Below, piece after piece: positions 1-8,504 of a DNA stretch of 64,000 bases. Below the pieces are notes generated by a model that saw nothing but the letters and a program-made list of their open reading frames with translations, did not search any database and was not told the origin of the DNA. Source of the DNA: Oceanicaulis sp. HLUCCA04 (GTDB lineage: Bacteria; Pseudomonadota; Alphaproteobacteria; Caulobacterales; Maricaulaceae). A program made the position numbers and the translations under genes. The DNA lies in the NCBI GenBank assembly GCA_001314625.1, contig LJSH01000001.1:372001-436000 (forward strand), read 5' to 3'. Every line of letters begins with the position of its first letter. Positions within the stretch are counted from its first letter, which is position 1.

Positions 1-130
1 GCAGGGTGAAGAGCGCGTCCTTCACGCGCGCGCCTCCAAACGCCTTGTCCAGCAGCACGGCCAGCTTCGGCCCGACACCCGGCAGGCTGGTCAGGTCGGC
101 AAACAGGGGAAAGAGGGACTCAGGGCGCAT
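1..130 (-). CDS. recG: ATP-dependent DNA helicase RecG, N-terminal fragment (cut by window edge)
   Basis: Only the first 43 codons are present, read leftward from an ATG at 130. The peptide contains LFADLTSLPGVGPKLA, which matches the usual start of RecG, where a helix-hairpin-helix-like segment opens the wedge domain. RecG remodels stalled replication forks and Holliday junctions. Nothing of the helicase motifs is visible because the gene continues beyond base 1. The identification rests on this short but characteristic N terminus. Confidence 0.75.
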   Translation of the reverse strand, partial: MRPESLFPLFADLTSLPGVGPKLAVLLDKAFGGARVKDALFTL

Positions 131-206
131 GGGGGGAGTTTCGCGCGGGGGAGAGGTGGAGGGAAGGGCGGTAACGGTTGTCACCGCGCGGATTTCTCAC
201 CGGCTG

Positions 207-959
207 TCAGCGCCGCCCCCTCAACCCCGCCTTCACCAGCTCGGCGGTGCGCGTTTCGATGGCCGCTTCCAGCGCGGCGATGAAGGCTTTGGGGTCATCA
301 CCCGGATGGATCGGGTCCAGCAGCTCGATAATCGCAAGGCCCGGATGAAACTCCCATTTCTGCTGCGGCCAGAAGACGCCCAGATTGGTGGCTACCGGAA
401 TGACGGGCCGCCCCAGCTCTCTGGCCAGCCGGTAGACGCCCAGCCGGTAGCGCTTCTTGGTGCCGACCTGGCTCAATCCGCCTTCGGGGTAGATGAGCAC
501 ATCGCGGCCAGACCGTTTGAGCGCTTCCAGACCGGTATCAAATCCGCCGCCTGTGCGCTTGCCGCCCGCATTGTCGACTACAACCGCTTCAAGCCGCCGC
601 AATATCCAGCCCACCAGCGGGTATTTGAGCATGTGATCGCCGATCACATAGGTCAGCTCGCGATGACGCGAGACGAGACATATCCCGTCGCCCCAGGACT
701 GGTGCTTTGACGCGAGCACCGCCGGTTCGGTGTCGGGCAGGACGTGCAGCCGCCGCACCAGCAGTTTCAGCCCGCACAGCGCCATCCAGCCCGTCAGGGC
801 GCGGGTATAGAGCCAGATCGCGCCCACCGTGGCCCACCGCCCCGGTATCAGCGTGGCGGGCGCGACCACCAGCACCCCCATCATCACCGTGATGACCCAG
901 TAGCCGGAATGGAAGATATGCGTTCGCAGGGCGTCCTCCCGTGGGCTTTGACCCGCCAT
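207..959 (-). CDS. 1-acyl-sn-glycerol-3-phosphate acyltransferase family (PlsC-like)
   Basis: A protein of about 250 aa of the PlsC/LPLAT fold, which moves an acyl chain from acyl-ACP or acyl-CoA onto lysophosphatidate at the inner membrane. The HX4D box appears as KHQSWGD and the glycerophosphate-binding box as YPEGG. A hydrophobic segment near the N terminus (WVITVMMGVLVVAPATLI) would anchor it. The frame is open back to a TTG at 1058 and also has an ATG at 1025. The ATG at 959 gives the usual family length and leaves room for the promoter of the divergent gene at 1073, so it was chosen. No strong Shine-Dalgarno sequence decides the start. Confidence 0.82.
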   Translation of the reverse strand: MAGQSPREDALRTHIFHSGYWVITVMMGVLVVAPATLIPGRWATVGAIWLYTRALTGWMALCGLKLLVRRLHVLPDTEPAVLASKHQSWGDGICLVSRHRELTYVIGDHMLKYPLVGWILRRLEAVVVDNAGGKRTGGGFDTGLEALKRSGRDVLIYPEGGLSQVGTKKRYRLGVYRLARELGRPVIPVATNLGVFWPQQKWEFHPGLAIIELLDPIHPGDDPKAFIAALEAAIETRTAELVKAGLRGRR

Positions 960-1072
960 GATGGCGTGCGGGCCGATTCCGGCCAAGGGGAGGGCGCAGG
1001 GTGCAAGCGGGTTGACCAAAGGCATGTGGCGGTCTGTTCTGTCAGGCAGAAAAGACAAAGGGGATACTGACC

Positions 1073-2407
1073 ATGCGCACCTTCGCCACTGCCGCCGCTC
1101 TTGCTGCCGCGATAACCCTGCCTGCCCTGGCGCAGGAGGATATGAGTGCCGCGCTGCAATCGGACTGGGATGGGCATCTGCGCCCGCTCTACGAGCATTT
1201 CCATGCCAATCCGGAACTGTCCTTCATGGAGGTGGAAACGGCGGCGCGCCTGGCCAGCGAGCTGCGCGATGCCGGTTATGAGGTGACGGAGAATGTCGGG
1301 CGCACCGGTGTGGTGGCGGTGATGGAAAACGGGGAAGGGCCGGTCGTGCTGATGCGCGCGGACATGGACGCCCTGCCCATGCGCGAACAGACCGGGCTGG
1401 ACTATGCCTCCACCGTCATGGACGAAGACCGGATGGGCAATGAGTTTCCTGTCATGCACGCCTGCGCCCATGACACCCACATGACGGCGCTGGTCGGCGC
1501 GGCGCGCTGGATGGCGGACAACCGCGATGCCTGGTCGGGCACGCTGGTGCTGATCGGTCAGCCGGCAGAGGAGGTGGGGCTTGGCGCCTATGCCATGCTG
1601 GAAGAAGGGCTCTATGAGCGCTTCCCCACGCCAGACGCGGTAGTCTCCCACCATACTTGGGGTTATGTGCCCGCCGGGCAGATACGTTACGTGCCGGGCT
1701 TTGCCATGGCCAATGTCGACACGGTCGATCTGCGCATCCGGGGCGTTGGCGCACACGGGGCATCGCCGCATCTGGGCCGTGATCCGGTCGTGCTCGGCTC
1801 ACAGATCGTGATGGCCCTGCAAACACTGGTCAGCCGCGAACTGTCGCCGTTTGATACCGGCGTGGTGACGGTCGGCGCGTTCAATGCGGGTACCAAACAC
1901 AATATCATCTCCGACGAAGCGCATCTGCAAATCACCGTGCGCTCCTACACAGACGAGGTGCGCGAACGTCTGCTGTCCGGCATCGAGCGGATTGCGCGCG
2001 GCACGGCGATGGCGGCAGGCCTGCCTGAGGAGCTGATGCCGGTGATGGAGATCGACGAGGTCTATACGCCTGCGCTCTATAATGATCCGGCGCTGTCGGA
2101 CCGTGCCGGCGCCGTCCTGACCGAGCGTTTTGGCGATGCGGTGGATACGGGAACCCCGGTAACCGGCGGCGAGGATTTCGCCCGCTATGGCCGCACCGAT
2201 GACGATGTGCCGATCTTCATGTTCTGGGTTGGCGGCTCGCCGCAGAGCGTCTGGGAGGCCGCGCAGGCAGAGGGCGAAACGCCTCCGGCCAATCACTCGC
2301 CCTTCTATCATCCCGATGCTGAAAGTGCCGTGACGCTGGCGGCCGAAGGCATGACGCTGATCGCGCTTGATCTGTTCGAGAACGGGGTGCCCGGAGCCGC
2401 GCAGTAA
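1073..2407 (+). CDS. Exported M20-family amidohydrolase (hippurate hydrolase-like peptidase M20D)
   Basis: A 444-aa metal-dependent amidohydrolase that cleaves N-acyl amino acids or small peptides. It starts with a clear signal peptide ending at ALAQ/E, so it should act in the periplasm. M20D motifs are visible: FHANPELSF, MRADMDALPM (metal Asp), HACAHDTHM (metal His) and GQPAEEVG (catalytic Glu pair), then the dimerisation domain and a late His in NHSPFYHPD. GGGGA precedes the ATG. The downstream monooxygenase begins 2 bases after its stop codon, so the two are probably co-transcribed. Confidence 0.9.
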   Translation: MRTFATAAALAAAITLPALAQEDMSAALQSDWDGHLRPLYEHFHANPELSFMEVETAARLASELRDAGYEVTENVGRTGVVAVMENGEGPVVLMRADMDALPMREQTGLDYASTVMDEDRMGNEFPVMHACAHDTHMTALVGAARWMADNRDAWSGTLVLIGQPAEEVGLGAYAMLEEGLYERFPTPDAVVSHHTWGYVPAGQIRYVPGFAMANVDTVDLRIRGVGAHGASPHLGRDPVVLGSQIVMALQTLVSRELSPFDTGVVTVGAFNAGTKHNIISDEAHLQITVRSYTDEVRERLLSGIERIARGTAMAAGLPEELMPVMEIDEVYTPALYNDPALSDRAGAVLTERFGDAVDTGTPVTGGEDFARYGRTDDDVPIFMFWVGGSPQSVWEAAQAEGETPPANHSPFYHPDAESAVTLAAEGMTLIALDLFENGVPGAAQ

Positions 2408-2409
2408 AC

Positions 2410-3612
2410 ATGCGGCCACTAGACATCGCGATTTCAGGCTGCGGCCCGGCCGGACTCGCAGCTGCCCTGCTGCTGCACCGCGATGGCCACCGTGTGCGGC
2501 TCTGTGAGCGCTTCGAGACACCGCGCCCGATTGGCTCGGGCCTCTTGATCCAGCCGACAGGGCTCGCCGTGCTGGAAAGGCTGGGGCTCGACACGGCGCT
2601 AAAGGCCCATGCAAGCCGCGTGGAGCGGCTTCTGGGCAAGGCGGTGCGCTCCGGCGCAACGGTGCTGGACGTGCGCTACAGCGCCCTTGGAGAGCCTTTA
2701 ACGGTAGGTCTGGGCATTCACCGCGCCGCGCTGTTTGCCATCCTTTATGAGGCCGTACTGGCCGAGGGCATCCCGGTCCGTACGTCCGCCGAGATTACCG
2801 GCAGCGAGCTGGGCGCAAACGGCCAGCGGGCTTTGGTGATGGCCGATGGCAGCCGCGAAGGCCCGTTTCATCTGATTGTGGACGCGCTGGGCACACGTAC
2901 GCCGCTCGCTCCGCCAGCGGGGCGGGAACTCGAATACGGCGCGCTCTGGGCCAGCCTTGACTGGCCGGAGGGCTCAGAGCTGAACCCGCATGCGCTGGAG
3001 CAGCGCTACCGCGCCGCCTCCATCATGGCGGGCGTGCTGCCCATCGGCACCGCGCCGCACGATGCGAAGGCCAAGGCCGCTCTGTTCTGGTCGATCAAGG
3101 GCGCAGGAGTGGCGGCGTGGCGCGAAGCGGGCCTTGAAGCGTGGAAAGGCGATGTACGTGCCGTCTGGCCCGATGTTGAGCCGCTGCTGGCACAAATCAC
3201 GGACCCGGACCAGCTCGTCTTTGCCCGCTATGCCCACCGCACGCTCAAAAAACCCGGCGAGACAGGGATGATCCATATCGGCGATGCCTGGCACTCGGCG
3301 AGCCCGCAACTGGGGCAGGGGGCCAATATGGCCCTGCTCGATGCGTATGCGCTGGCGCTGGGGCTTCGCGGTGCATCAGACGTTCCCGATGCCATCGCCC
3401 GTGCGATTGCCCTGCGGCGCTTCCATGTCTGGCTCTATCAGGTGCTGACGGCCTTCTTCACGCCTGTCTACCAGTCTGACAGCCGCGTCATCCCCTTCCT
3501 GCGCGACCGCCTGGTCGGCCCGGTCTCCAAGGTCTGGCCCGCACCGCTTGTGCAGGCGGCTCTGGTCAGCGGGCTGGTGGGAGGGCCGCTGGGGCGGTTG
3601 GGGTTACGGTAG
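2410..3612 (+). CDS. FAD-dependent monooxygenase (UbiH/PHBH-like)
   Basis: A 400-aa flavoprotein with an N-terminal dinucleotide-binding GxGxxG-type motif (ISGCGPAGLAAALLL). It has a late FAD-ribityl motif (HIGDAWHSASPQLGQGANMALLDA) typical of class A flavin monooxygenases that hydroxylate aromatic substrates. The substrate cannot be told. It follows the M20 amidohydrolase by 2 bp, suggesting a two-gene unit acting on an acylated or aromatic amide. The start is ATG at 2410, directly after the upstream stop. Confidence 0.85.
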   Translation: MRPLDIAISGCGPAGLAAALLLHRDGHRVRLCERFETPRPIGSGLLIQPTGLAVLERLGLDTALKAHASRVERLLGKAVRSGATVLDVRYSALGEPLTVGLGIHRAALFAILYEAVLAEGIPVRTSAEITGSELGANGQRALVMADGSREGPFHLIVDALGTRTPLAPPAGRELEYGALWASLDWPEGSELNPHALEQRYRAASIMAGVLPIGTAPHDAKAKAALFWSIKGAGVAAWREAGLEAWKGDVRAVWPDVEPLLAQITDPDQLVFARYAHRTLKKPGETGMIHIGDAWHSASPQLGQGANMALLDAYALALGLRGASDVPDAIARAIALRRFHVWLYQVLTAFFTPVYQSDSRVIPFLRDRLVGPVSKVWPAPLVQAALVSGLVGGPLGRLGLR

Positions 3613-3674
3613 GGCCGAAGCCAGAGGTTGTTCGAAACTAGTTGGCATAGCGGGGGCGGGCAGCTATATTTTCT

Positions 3675-3797
3675 GTCCGCTTGGCGTTAGGCCTCGGACC
3701 AGAGCGTGCAGAAGCTCAGAGAGCCGCGAGGCGCAGCAGAGCAACTGTGTATGAGTCATAATGTGACTCTTGGCTGACGACCCCTTTGAAAAGGGTC
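3675..3797 (+). ncRNA. Candidate structured RNA upstream of the reverse transcriptase
   Basis: Several consecutive stem-loops lie in the 221 bases between the monooxygenase and the 50-aa ORF. GCCTCG (3691-3696) pairs with CGAGGC (3727-3732) around an inner GAGC/GCTC stem (3702-3705 / 3714-3717). GAGTCA (3753-3758) pairs with TGACTC (3764-3769) over a 5-base loop. GACCC (3779-3783) pairs with GGGTC (3793-3797), extended by TT/AA across a bulged C. An alternative stem GTCCG/CGGAC (3675-3679 / 3695-3699) competes with the first. No T-run follows, so these are not simple terminators. Many defence reverse transcriptases and all retrons use an adjacent structured RNA. The assignment here is inference from position and pairing. 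Confidence 0.4.
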
Positions 3798-3833
3798 CGT
3801 GGTTTGCTAGGCGGCTTGATTAGGGAGATGCTC

Positions 3834-3986
3834 ATGACCCAAAAGTCACGCATCAACCTTGATCGCGACAAGGTGCTGCTTTTGAAGGCGATTTTCGAAT
3901 TGCTTAAAGTGGTTGCCGAGTTCGTGATCAAGGTTGTCAGCTATGCCAGTACACATTCGAAATTTCGAATACTCCTATATACGTAA
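3834..3986 (+). CDS. Small helical protein overlapping the reverse transcriptase gene
   Basis: A 50-aa ORF starting at ATG 3834, six bases after AGGGAG (3822-3827); an in-frame ATG at 3828 abuts that site. The peptide is Lys/Leu/Val-rich (DKVLLLKAIFELLKVVAEFV) and looks like an amphipathic helix. Its last 44 bases overlap the reverse transcriptase start at 3943 in another frame, so the two could be translationally coupled. It shares the AT-rich composition of that gene and not that of the chromosome. I do not recognise the family. It may instead be a leader peptide. Confidence 0.5.
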   Translation: MTQKSRINLDRDKVLLLKAIFELLKVVAEFVIKVVSYASTHSKFRILLYT

Positions 3987-4689
3987 CAACAAGCCTATTT
4001 TTGTTCCTACGGGAATCGGCCGGCGGATTGGCCAAGAAATCAAGTATAAAGTCGAAAAAGCCCACAAATTTGATGATTTTCAATTTCATTTGAGAAGGGG
4101 CGGGCATGTCGCAGCAATACACAGTCACCGCGATGGTTTGTTTTTTGCTAAAATAGATATTGCTAATTTCTTTTATTCAGTGTCGAGGCGTCGAGTACAG
4201 TCGGCGCTAGCACGAATAGGTTTGGATTCGCCGCGTTTTTTTGCCAAATGGTCAGCGGTCAAGAACCCGTATGGGCTCCCCGAATTTGCGATACCTTACG
4301 GATTCGTACAATCTCCGATATTGGCTTCTTTGGTGTTTTATTTTTCTGAAACAGCTAATTTTATTAGAAGTGCAATAGGTGATATTAATATAAGCGTTTA
4401 TGTTGATGATATTTCTATATCTTCTAAGTGTGAAATTTCGGTGGCGCAGGCCTACGCTGAAATTAATCGGCTTCTTCCGGAAGATGGTTTCCAAATAAAC
4501 GATCAGAAGCTCGCTCCACCCGCAGCGGACATTGTCTTATTTAACTGCGAATTGAAAAATCAGTTGGCGGAAGTTCAAGAAGCTAGAATAGCAAAATTTT
4601 TCAGCGTCGAACGATCTCCTGCAGCTGAAGAAGCCTTTGCTGCATACTGCGCATCTGTTGAACGCGGGAATCTTAAGTCTGGCGATTAG
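3943..4689 (+). CDS. Compact reverse transcriptase, unassigned class (retron/DRT/UG-like)
   Basis: A 248-aa protein with the reverse transcriptase palm in order: an N-terminal stretch NKPIFVPTGIGRRIG (residues 16-30), HLRRGGHVAAIH (49-60), motif A AKIDIANFFYS (69-79, catalytic D72), motif B PYGFVQSPILASL (118-130), motif C YVDD (153-156) and motif D GFQINDQKL (182-190). There is almost no thumb and no endonuclease or maturase domain, so it is not a group II intron protein. The retron VTG motif is absent. ATG 3943 follows AAGG by nine bases; a TTG at 3934 is the alternative. Base composition is clearly AT-richer than both neighbours, a sign of transfer. It likely forms a unit with the 50-aa ORF and the upstream RNA. 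A defence role is inferred only from the family. Confidence 0.9.
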   Translation: MPVHIRNFEYSYIRNNKPIFVPTGIGRRIGQEIKYKVEKAHKFDDFQFHLRRGGHVAAIHSHRDGLFFAKIDIANFFYSVSRRRVQSALARIGLDSPRFFAKWSAVKNPYGLPEFAIPYGFVQSPILASLVFYFSETANFIRSAIGDINISVYVDDISISSKCEISVAQAYAEINRLLPEDGFQINDQKLAPPAADIVLFNCELKNQLAEVQEARIAKFFSVERSPAAEEAFAAYCASVERGNLKSGD

Positions 4690-4856
4690 CGTGCGGGTTA
4701 GCAGCTAGTTCCGGGAGCCCCTCCGCCGCACGCCCGCCTTGACATTGCGCGCGCGCCGAGGCCTTTTCCGCCCTGATTTCTGCCCCTGATTTCCGGGCGG
4801 GTTTTCCTCCACCCCGCCCGGCCCGTTTCCACCTTAGTTTCAAAGAGTCCTGACCC

Positions 4857-6683
4857 ATGTCCGTTACCAAGACCCACTGGCGCACCCATACCTGCGGCGA
4901 GCTGCGCAAAGAGCATGTGGGCAATGATGTCACCATCTCCGGCTGGGTGCACAGGAAGCGCGACCATGGCGGCCTGCTCTTCATCGATCTGCGCGATCAT
5001 TACGGCCTCACCCAGTGCGTGCTGGAGCCGGATTCTGAGCATTTTGCGCGCCTTGAGCGCCTGCGCGTGGAGAGCGTCATCACGCTGACGGGCAAGGTGG
5101 TTGCCCGCAGCGATGACACCGTGAACAGGAATTTGCCCACCGGCGCGGTGGAGCTGCGCGTGGAGGGGCTGACCGTCCAGTCCGAGGCAGAAGAGCTGCC
5201 GCTGGCCGTGTTCGGCGAGCCGGACTGGTCTGAGGAAGTGCGCCTGAAGCACCGCTATATCGATCTGCGCCGCGAGAGCCTGCACAAGCGCATCGTGCTG
5301 CGCTCGAAAATTATCGATTCCATCCGCCGCCGCATGATCGAGCAGAATTTCGTCGAGTATCAGACACCGATCCTCACTGCTTCCTCGCCTGAGGGCGCGC
5401 GCGACTATCTCGTCCCCTCGCGCATTCATCCGGGCAAGTTCTACGCCCTGCCGCAGGCCCCGCAGCAATTCAAGCAGCTGATCATGGTCTCCGGCTTTGA
5501 CCGCTATTTCCAGATTGCCCCGTGCTTCCGCGATGAGGATGCGCGCGCCGACCGTGCGCCGGGCGAGTTCTACCAGCTCGACATGGAAATGAGCTTTGTC
5601 GATCAGGAAGATGTGTTCGGCGTGATCGAGCCGGTACTCGCCGGTCTGTTCCGCGAGTTTGCCGACGGCCGCGAGATCAGCGACGCGGTGTTTCCGCGCA
5701 TTCCCTATGCCGAAGCGATCCGCACCTATGGCTCCGACAAGCCGGACCTTCGTAACCCGCTGAAAATGCAGTCCGTAACAGAGCATTTTGCCGGGTCCGG
5801 ATTCAAGGTGTTTGCGGGGATGATCGAGAAGAACCCGTCCGTAGAGGTGTGGGCGATCCCCGCGCCGACAGGCGGCTCACGCGCGTTCTGTGACCGGATG
5901 AATAGCTGGGCGCAAAAGGAAGGCCAGCCGGGTCTGGGCTATATATTCTGGCGTGAAGAGGGCGGGCAGCTGGAAGGCGCTGGCCCCATCGCCAAGAATA
6001 TCGGCGAGGAACGCACCGACGCCATCCGCACCCAGCTTGGCCTCAAATCCGGCGACGCCGTGTTCTTCGTCGCGGGTCAGCCCAAAGACATGTACGCCTT
6101 TGCCGGCCGCGCACGCGATATTGTCGGGCGCGAGCTGGACCTCACCGAGAAGAACGTCTTCCGCTTCTGCTGGATCGTCGATTTCCCGATGTATGAGTGG
6201 AACGAGGACGAGAAGAAAGTCGATTTCTCCCACAACCCGTTCTCCATGCCGCAAATGGAGGCCGAGGCCTTCATGGCGCTCGACAAATCCGATCACGAGA
6301 CGCTGCTGGGCCTGAAGGCCTGGCAGTACGACATCGTCTGCAATGGCGTGGAGTTGTCTTCGGGCGCCATCCGTAACCACCGCCCGGACGTGATGCTCAA
6401 AGCCTTCGAATTTGCCGGCTATGGCCCGGAAGTCGTCGAGGAAGCGTTCGGCGGTATGCTCAATGCCTTCCGCTATGGCGCCCCGCCGCACGGTGGTATC
6501 GCGCCGGGCGTGGACCGCATCGTCATGCTCCTGGCGGGCGTGGAAAACCTGCGCGAGATCGTGATGTTCCCGAAAGACCAGCAGGCACGCGATCTGATGA
6601 TGAATGCGCCAGCATTCCCGGAAGCCCGCCAACTGCGCGAATTGCACCTGCGCACAGTGCTGCCGGAGGCAAAGAAGGGGTAA
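4857..6683 (+). CDS. aspS: Aspartate--tRNA(Asp/Asn) ligase
   Basis: A 608-aa bacterial-type class IIb synthetase. The anticodon-binding OB fold comes first ([24 protein letters not shown]), then class II motifs 2 ([20 protein letters not shown]) and 3 ([13 protein letters not shown]) around a GAD insertion. The His in RDHGG is the residue associated with non-discriminating AspRS, which also charges tRNA-Asn for GatCAB amidation; that is established for other bacteria and inferred here. The gene sits right after the reverse transcriptase insert. Its stop codon abuts the stop of the convergent pentapeptide gene. Confidence 0.97.
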   Translation: MSVTKTHWRTHTCGELRKEHVGNDVTISGWVHRKRDHGGLLFIDLRDHYGLTQCVLEPDSEHFARLERLRVESVITLTGKVVARSDDTVNRNLPTGAVELRVEGLTVQSEAEELPLAVFGEPDWSEEVRLKHRYIDLRRESLHKRIVLRSKIIDSIRRRMIEQNFVEYQTPILTASSPEGARDYLVPSRIHPGKFYALPQAPQQFKQLIMVSGFDRYFQIAPCFRDEDARADRAPGEFYQLDMEMSFVDQEDVFGVIEPVLAGLFREFADGREISDAVFPRIPYAEAIRTYGSDKPDLRNPLKMQSVTEHFAGSGFKVFAGMIEKNPSVEVWAIPAPTGGSRAFCDRMNSWAQKEGQPGLGYIFWREEGGQLEGAGPIAKNIGEERTDAIRTQLGLKSGDAVFFVAGQPKDMYAFAGRARDIVGRELDLTEKNVFRFCWIVDFPMYEWNEDEKKVDFSHNPFSMPQMEAEAFMALDKSDHETLLGLKAWQYDIVCNGVELSSGAIRNHRPDVMLKAFEFAGYGPEVVEEAFGGMLNAFRYGAPPHGGIAPGVDRIVMLLAGVENLREIVMFPKDQQARDLMMNAPAFPEARQLRELHLRTVLPEAKKG

Positions 6684-7880
6684 TTACCGCCGGTCAGGCT
6701 GCTCTGGCGGAACCGGGCGCGATGGAGGCACGGTCTGGACAGGCGCAATTGCCGGGCGGGTCTGGGCTTCCTCGAACCAGAATTGCATCGGTTCGCCCAC
6801 TTCAGAGCGCCGCATCTCGAACTGCCAGCTTGACTGTGCCGCTGCGCGCGAAAGCTCGGCCTGCATCCGGGCGGCCTCGCGCAAGGCTTCGCGGGCATGG
6901 TCCAGCGCTTCACGTTCCAGCCCGCCAGCGGCCATGGCGCGGCTCTGCACGCTGGCCAGCGCATCGGCAAACGCTTCCTGAGCAGCTTCCAGCTGAGCGA
7001 GGCGGCGCGCCTCCGCTTCGGCGATAAAGGCACGCTCATCGAGCGGCGGGGCGTTGGCCATCGCCTCTTCGCAAGGCGTCAGAGTTATTATCAGGCTGTC
7101 TGGCAGCGTGGTTGCGGGATTGCCACACGCCTGGTCCAGCATTTCAGGCGTAAGCCCGGTCACATCGCTTAAATCAGCGCCGGTGAGATTGACCTGGCGG
7201 AAGCGCGCATCCGTAAGGTCCGCGCCCTCGAGAACTGCGCCTGTCAGATCCACATGGTCGAGGAAAATGCCCGTCATGGAAGCATCGCTCAAATTGACGC
7301 GATGCATGATGGCGTGCTGGACGACGACATTATCAAGACGCGCCCCGCGAAAGCTGGCGGCACGCAAGTCAGCAGACCGGATCGTCGCCGCCGTCAGATC
7401 GGACTCGTTCAGATTGGCCCCTTGCAGGCTGACCTGCACCAGGCTGGCACCGTTCATCTGGACATGCTGGGCATCCACGCCCTGCATCATTGCCTGATGG
7501 GCACGCATATCGGTCATGTTGGCGTCAGCCAGTATGACGCCACTCATCGTCACGTTGGACAGGCGCACCTCACGCATCGAGGCATCCGAAAAGTCTGCGC
7601 CGTCAAGGCGCATATTGGCGAAGCGGGCACCGAGGAGCTGGGCATCACTGAAATCGGCATTGGCGAAATCACCACGATAGAGATGCGCGCCCGCCAGGTT
7701 CGAACCACTGAAATCGCACGCGGCACACTCCCCGCCAATGACCAGGCGGCGTTCCGGCGCGGGATCGCTGTGGCTGCCAAGAATGCGGGTGGATTCGCGC
7801 AAGTCAGATGCGCCCGCGTGAGGCGGTGCAAGTCCCGCCAGCGGAAAAAGCGCAGCAATGACAACAAGGCGCATCTTCAT
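6684..7880 (-). CDS. Exported pentapeptide-repeat protein with C-terminal helical region
   Basis: A 398-aa protein with a signal peptide ending near HAGASD, so probably periplasmic. After a Cys pair (GGECAACDFSG), about 200 residues consist of A(D/N)LXX-type pentapeptides (GAHLY RGDFA NADFS DAQLL), which fold as a right-handed quadrilateral beta helix. The tail is Ala/Glu-rich and helical, ending in a Pro-rich stretch. ATG 7880 was chosen over the longer frame (to 8018) because it begins the signal peptide and has AGGA upstream. The next gene on the strand is a shorter relative with the same Cys-pair and repeat layout. The role is unknown. Confidence 0.8.
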   Translation of the reverse strand: MKMRLVVIAALFPLAGLAPPHAGASDLRESTRILGSHSDPAPERRLVIGGECAACDFSGSNLAGAHLYRGDFANADFSDAQLLGARFANMRLDGADFSDASMREVRLSNVTMSGVILADANMTDMRAHQAMMQGVDAQHVQMNGASLVQVSLQGANLNESDLTAATIRSADLRAASFRGARLDNVVVQHAIMHRVNLSDASMTGIFLDHVDLTGAVLEGADLTDARFRQVNLTGADLSDVTGLTPEMLDQACGNPATTLPDSLIITLTPCEEAMANAPPLDERAFIAEAEARRLAQLEAAQEAFADALASVQSRAMAAGGLEREALDHAREALREAARMQAELSRAAAQSSWQFEMRRSEVGEPMQFWFEEAQTRPAIAPVQTVPPSRPVPPEQPDRR

Positions 7881-7941
7881 GCCCTTTTTCCTACCCCTCG
7901 GCGCAGGCAAGAGCGACTTAAATTGCAGTAATGGGAATTGT

Positions 7942-8439
7942 CTAGCGAAGCGGCGCACATGATGGGACGCGCAGGCCCGCAGGCAGGCGCGTCGACGCAT
8001 CGCCGCAGGCGCGGTCAAGCTGGCCTTGCGTCAGGCCGTGGGCGCCATCCATTTCCGCGCCGGAAATATTGGCCTCGGCCAGGTTGGCGCCGGACAGGTC
8101 CGCGCCGCCGAAATAGGCCCCCACAAGCGTGGCGCGCTCCAGATTGGCGCCAGCAAAGCTTGCTCCGGTAAAGCGGGCACCGAACAGATTGGCAATCGAC
8201 AGGTCCGCGCGCGAAAAGTGCGCATTGTTCATTGTGGAGAGCGACAGATCGGCCTGGCGCAGCCGCGAGCCTGTCAGGTCCACGCCCGGCAGGTTGCGGT
8301 AGGCGAGGTCGGCCTGAAACAGATTGCATCCGGTGCAGGACTGGCCCGACTGAACGCGCGCGATCTCGCCCGCGTTTTGCGCCACTGCAGGCGCGCCAAG
8401 CGCGAAACTCAATGTCAGAGCGGCCAGAACCTGTTTCAT
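7942..8439 (-). CDS. Small exported pentapeptide-repeat protein
   Basis: A 165-aa protein with signal peptide MKQVLAALTLSFALGAPAVAQ. Then comes a CTGC motif, nearly 100 residues of pentapeptides (ADLSLS, ANLFGARFTGASFAGANLER) and a short C-terminal region with Cys that matches the end of the repeat block in the downstream 398-aa protein (LTQGQLDRACG versus LTPEMLDQACG). The two genes look like tandem paralogues on the minus strand, 61 bases apart. No enzymatic residues are visible. Role unknown. Confidence 0.82.
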   Translation of the reverse strand: MKQVLAALTLSFALGAPAVAQNAGEIARVQSGQSCTGCNLFQADLAYRNLPGVDLTGSRLRQADLSLSTMNNAHFSRADLSIANLFGARFTGASFAGANLERATLVGAYFGGADLSGANLAEANISGAEMDGAHGLTQGQLDRACGDASTRLPAGLRVPSCAPLR

Positions 8440-8504
8440 CGCGGCACATCCTTTACCGGCCCTTGAGGGCTTTCAAGGGTTGTGAAGCAAAGGCCGGGCC
8501 GCGA

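Noticed and set aside
884-1771. Long minus-strand frame over the M20 amidohydrolase start
   Set aside because: It is antisense to a well-supported gene, rich in His/Arg/Pro, and typical of GC-rich shadow frames.
3613-4689. Canonical retron (msr-msd plus reverse transcriptase) or diversity-generating retroelement
   Set aside because: No VTG motif, no inverted repeats flanking an msr-like RNA with a branching G, and no template/variable repeat pair or avd gene were found. The protein is also too short for a DGR enzyme.
3638-4710. CTAGTT at both edges of the reverse transcriptase cassette as a target-site duplication
   Set aside because: Six bases is too short to separate from chance, and the exact insert edges are unknown. 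It is mentioned only as a hint.
4698-5786. Long minus-strand reading frame across aspS
   Set aside because: It is the antisense shadow of aspS. Its product has no recognisable motifs and the plus strand encodes a complete AspRS.
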